Part shown: positions 49,758 to 51,973 of the stretch, piece after piece
Numbering within the stretch: position 1 is the first letter of the stretch
Layout of the letters: every line of letters begins with the position of its first letter
Virus record (IMG/VR): IMGVR_UViG_3300024256_000012
Coordinates: 1-51,973 of that record
Origin: a virus
Direction: 5' to 3' (one strand)
Length of the DNA stretch: 51,973 bases
Notes under the pieces: generated by a model
Databases searched by the model: none
What the model saw: the letters and a program-made list of their open reading frames with translations, nothing else
What the model was told of the DNA's origin: nothing
Program-made: the position numbers and the translations under genes

Positions 49758-50258
49758 TTAATTACTATGCAGAACGCACATTGCTAATCCTGCTCCAACT
49801 GTTGCTTCCAAGACATGACCTATTTCTTGGAAATGCTTGTCACTAGAGAATGGTGAACTTGGTGCTGCTTCTTGGTGAGCATAGCCGATAGTCCCACCAT
49901 CAGCAGCCACCTGACTTCTTACAAAGTATCCAAGCACCGCTGCCTCTTCAATATAAACATATGCACGGCCATTCCCGACCACCCAGCACTCTTCTCCATC
50001 AGCAACCTGATTGCCATCATCATCGCCATAAACAATTCCTATCTGGTCAGCTTCATCATCAGGACATAACTCAAAAGCAAAATCAATGGTAGCATGGTGG
50101 TGAGCTATCGTCCCCTTGATTGAGGTGGCACCAGTTTTGTTTATCATCTTGGTTGCCACCCCACCATCAGGAGTTAAAAACAAAGCATTGTTTATGTTGA
50201 TTCCTTTCTCGCTATTGACGCCAGCAAGAATAGGATCACCGACATTTTTTGTAGCCAT
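49758..50258 (-). CDS. Putative virion decoration-type protein (166 aa)
   Basis: A 166-residue Gly/Ala/Asp-rich beta protein starting MATKNVGDPILA, which resembles the start of its neighbour (MAIGNTGDPLQA). GNGRAYVYIEEAAV and a Gly-rich C-terminal half are strand-like. Leader is AGGAGTTTTATC. Likely a fibre-associated or decoration protein. Confidence 0.55.
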   Translation of the reverse strand: MATKNVGDPILAGVNSEKGININNALFLTPDGGVATKMINKTGATSIKGTIAHHHATIDFAFELCPDDEADQIGIVYGDDDGNQVADGEECWVVGNGRAYVYIEEAAVLGYFVRSQVAADGGTIGYAHQEAAPSSPFSSDKHFQEIGHVLEATVGAGLAMCVLHSN

Positions 50259-50277
50259 GATAAAACTCCCCTATGAA

Positions 50278-50718
50278 TTAATCAAGTTTTGTCAAAAGGA
50301 TAGGCCAGAGAAGATTCCAAACCTCAGTTTGATATCCATCGAGACGTGTTTGCATTTCTTTACTACACGAGCCATGCACTTCAATCTCTTGAGCAACACA
50401 TTGGATCAATTGATCCTTCTCAATAGGCAAAGCTTTGCGAAGTTCATTCACTTCCTTAGTTGCTTTCAGAAAGTCCTTTCTGACTTGGCCATCGGTTTGG
50501 TACTCGATGGAGAGTTTTATCAATCGGATGATATATGCTGCGCAATCATCCCCATCAACCATAGCGATAGTATCAAACAGAGCTTCTTGAGTTGGATTAG
50601 AGCCAGCTCCATTTTCCTTGAAGGATGCACTGTCACCCTGTAGGTCCTCATAGGCAACTGCATCGCCAGTTCTAAAAACATTTGCTTGAAGTGGGTCACC
50701 AGTATTGCCAATTGCCAT
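50278..50718 (-). CDS. Fibre-adjacent protein (146 aa)
   Basis: A 146-residue protein directly downstream of the tail-fibre stop. The first 45 residues are polar and Gly/Ala-rich; the rest is helical (KLSIEYQTDGQVRKDFLKATKEVNELRKAL), perhaps a coiled coil. Possibly a fibre chaperone or attachment protein. Starts with the phage's standard AAGGAGTTTTATC leader. Confidence 0.55.
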   Translation of the reverse strand: MAIGNTGDPLQANVFRTGDAVAYEDLQGDSASFKENGAGSNPTQEALFDTIAMVDGDDCAAYIIRLIKLSIEYQTDGQVRKDFLKATKEVNELRKALPIEKDQLIQCVAQEIEVHGSCSKEMQTRLDGYQTEVWNLLWPILLTKLD

Positions 50719-50729
50719 GATAAAACTCC

Positions 50730-51973
50730 TTAGCTGTTAGAGCTTCTGGAAAGCTCAACCCACTCTGTGCCGTTGTGTAAAAACTCGATTCTGTCATCAA
50801 CGTGGTCCATAACGAAATCAGCACCACCAGCACAGATGAATGCCCCTGCTCCAGTTCCATCCTTAACAGTGATTTGATTTGAAGCCCCTGAAGCATTTGG
50901 GGATAAGATCAATCTCGCTCCATTCGTTCCACCACCACAAGTAACAAGGTCATCAGCTCCAGCACCTGGCCCACCAACAGGGATAACTTTCAACCAACTT
51001 TTTTCAGTAGTCACGTGACCAGAAGCATTCAATGTCGATACACCTGATTCATGTATTAAAAGTCTTTCCACAGTAAAGGTACACCCAAAGATTCCAGCCT
51101 GACCATTTCCATCGTCAATCTTGAGGAAAGAACCATTGCGAAGTTCATCCCAATCTCCAAGGTGGTAAATTTCATTACCCCAGTCAATATCCAGACCAAT
51201 CGGTGAAGTGCCTTCCCTTGTTTGAACGAGCTCATTATTATTATCAATGATCAAGTTCTTTTCGTTGAAGGCTCCATCCCAGTCGCCCACTTCGGTAAAT
51301 TGATTGGCATTATCAATCCTGAATCCTTGTTCAGTTGTTTGAATAGTCCTATTGAAGTCATCCAAGATAAATTGCGTTCCATTAACAACATAATCAATGT
51401 CTCCAATTACCATGCCATAGTTCGGAGTAGCTTCCATTAGCAATCCACCGCCTTGGCCAAACAGGGTCAAGCCATTGGTGTCGGATAAGTACATCTCAAC
51501 AGTACCAAACTTAAATGAATGAGTCCCTTGGGCAACATCTACTGTGAACAAAGCCCCATTCCCATACCAATCATCGATATCACCAAGCTTAATAGTTTCC
51601 CCTTGTGTTAAAACTTCAAGGAAGCGACCATCAGTGTTGCCAATCCAAGTTGCATTTGTATTATCTTCAACTCTTAGCAGGTTCCCGTTGTATAATGCTT
51701 CAGGGTCACCTAAGCTGAATTCCAGACCACCAAAATCTAATTTCAGACCAATAGTATCTGAACCAAACCCACCGTCATAAAATGCGAACATGTTAGCTGC
51801 AACATCTAGTTCAAAGGAAAGACCTGAATAAACATCCCCACCTCTGACTGCACTTGAATTGAGGTTGATAGATTGGTCATCGTCATCCAGAAGAAAGTAT
51901 GTACCTGAAAAGTTAGTATCAACATCACCGAGTTTTATAAGAGGTGTATAATCTCCAGGGATTTCTCCAATAA
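50730..51973 (-). CDS. Tail fibre or spike with LGDxD repeats (C-terminal part, continues from the left edge)
   Basis: The second half of the 908-residue fibre that begins at 1644 and crosses the circular join. From the window end the frame is open through the redundancy (51973-51813) and stops at 50730. Repeat units here include LGDPEALYNG, LGDIDDWYGNG, IGDIDYVVNG, VGDWDGAFN and LGDWDELRNG. The last ~100 residues (GGPGAGADDLVTCGGG, then a GTGAGAFICAGG segment and a terminal NGTEWVELSR) look like a distinct tip domain, probably the receptor-binding end. An internal Met at 51791 is not the start. Confidence 0.75.
   Translation of the reverse strand, partial: IGEIPGDYTPLIKLGDVDTNFSGTYFLLDDDDQSINLNSSAVRGGDVYSGLSFELDVAANMFAFYDGGFGSDTIGLKLDFGGLEFSLGDPEALYNGNLLRVEDNTNATWIGNTDGRFLEVLTQGETIKLGDIDDWYGNGALFTVDVAQGTHSFKFGTVEMYLSDTNGLTLFGQGGGLLMEATPNYGMVIGDIDYVVNGTQFILDDFNRTIQTTEQGFRIDNANQFTEVGDWDGAFNEKNLIIDNNNELVQTREGTSPIGLDIDWGNEIYHLGDWDELRNGSFLKIDDGNGQAGIFGCTFTVERLLIHESGVSTLNASGHVTTEKSWLKVIPVGGPGAGADDLVTCGGGTNGARLILSPNASGASNQITVKDGTGAGAFICAGGADFVMDHVDDRIEFLHNGTEWVELSRSSNS
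51813..51973. repeat. Terminal redundancy, right copy
   Basis: Same 161 bases as 1-161, one silent mismatch (51939 versus 127). Coordinates 51813-51973 should be removed when closing the circle, leaving 51812 bases. Confidence 0.9.

Noticed and set aside
1-51973. tRNA, rRNA, integrase, repressor or insertion sequence
   Set aside because: No cloverleaf, recombinase motif or transposase was found on either strand by eye; a weak tRNA could still be missed without a dedicated search.

Overview
The window is an essentially complete genome of a tailed double-stranded DNA bacteriophage. The first 161 bases recur at the end (51813-51973) with one mismatch, and one long tail-fibre reading frame runs across the join in frame. 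The molecule is therefore most simply read as a circular or circularly permuted genome of about 51.8 kb. Every gene I can support is on the minus strand, so transcription runs from high to low coordinates. HK97-type head genes, a 748-residue tape measure and a frameshifted tail chaperone suggest siphovirus morphology. There is no integrase or recognisable repressor, which suggests a virulent lifestyle. The sequence does not identify the host beyond being a bacterium.

Layout in the direction of transcription. (1) 51812 to 36259: end of the fibre, small virion proteins, a membrane-rich probable lysis cluster (49259-47372), head-tail connectors and tail completion (47375-45311), two tail-tube paralogues, a G/GT chaperone pair made by -1 frameshifting, the tape measure and tail-tip proteins. 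This ends at a terminator (36095-36123). (2) 36065 to 32029: a small histone-fold-like protein, an SNF2-type helicase, small proteins and a putative ssDNA-binding protein, then a terminator. (3) 31602 to 21947: a primase fused to an MCM-like helicase, an FAD enzyme, a MazG-like/HAD fusion, a DUF1599 protein, ThyX, a methyltransferase-like protein and a DnaE-type DNA polymerase, with stop-start overlaps at almost every junction. (4) 21697 to 11835: an H1-like DNA-binding protein and about 25 small accessory genes, including a PD-(D/E)XK nuclease, a possible cysteine protease, a J-domain protein and a GroES. (5) 11196 to the left edge: terminase, portal-MuF fusion, protease, capsid, further virion proteins and the fibre.

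The phage appears to replicate its DNA with its own primase-helicase and polymerase, supply thymidylate through ThyX, and use its own GroES and J-domain protein to help fold virion or replication proteins. The least expected signals are non-coding. An intergenic element with three conserved boxes at conserved spacing lies ahead of both the terminase and the replication operons. A conserved leader box recurs before five accessory genes. The octamer TTAAAACT/AGTTTTAA is strongly over-represented in both orientations across the genome.
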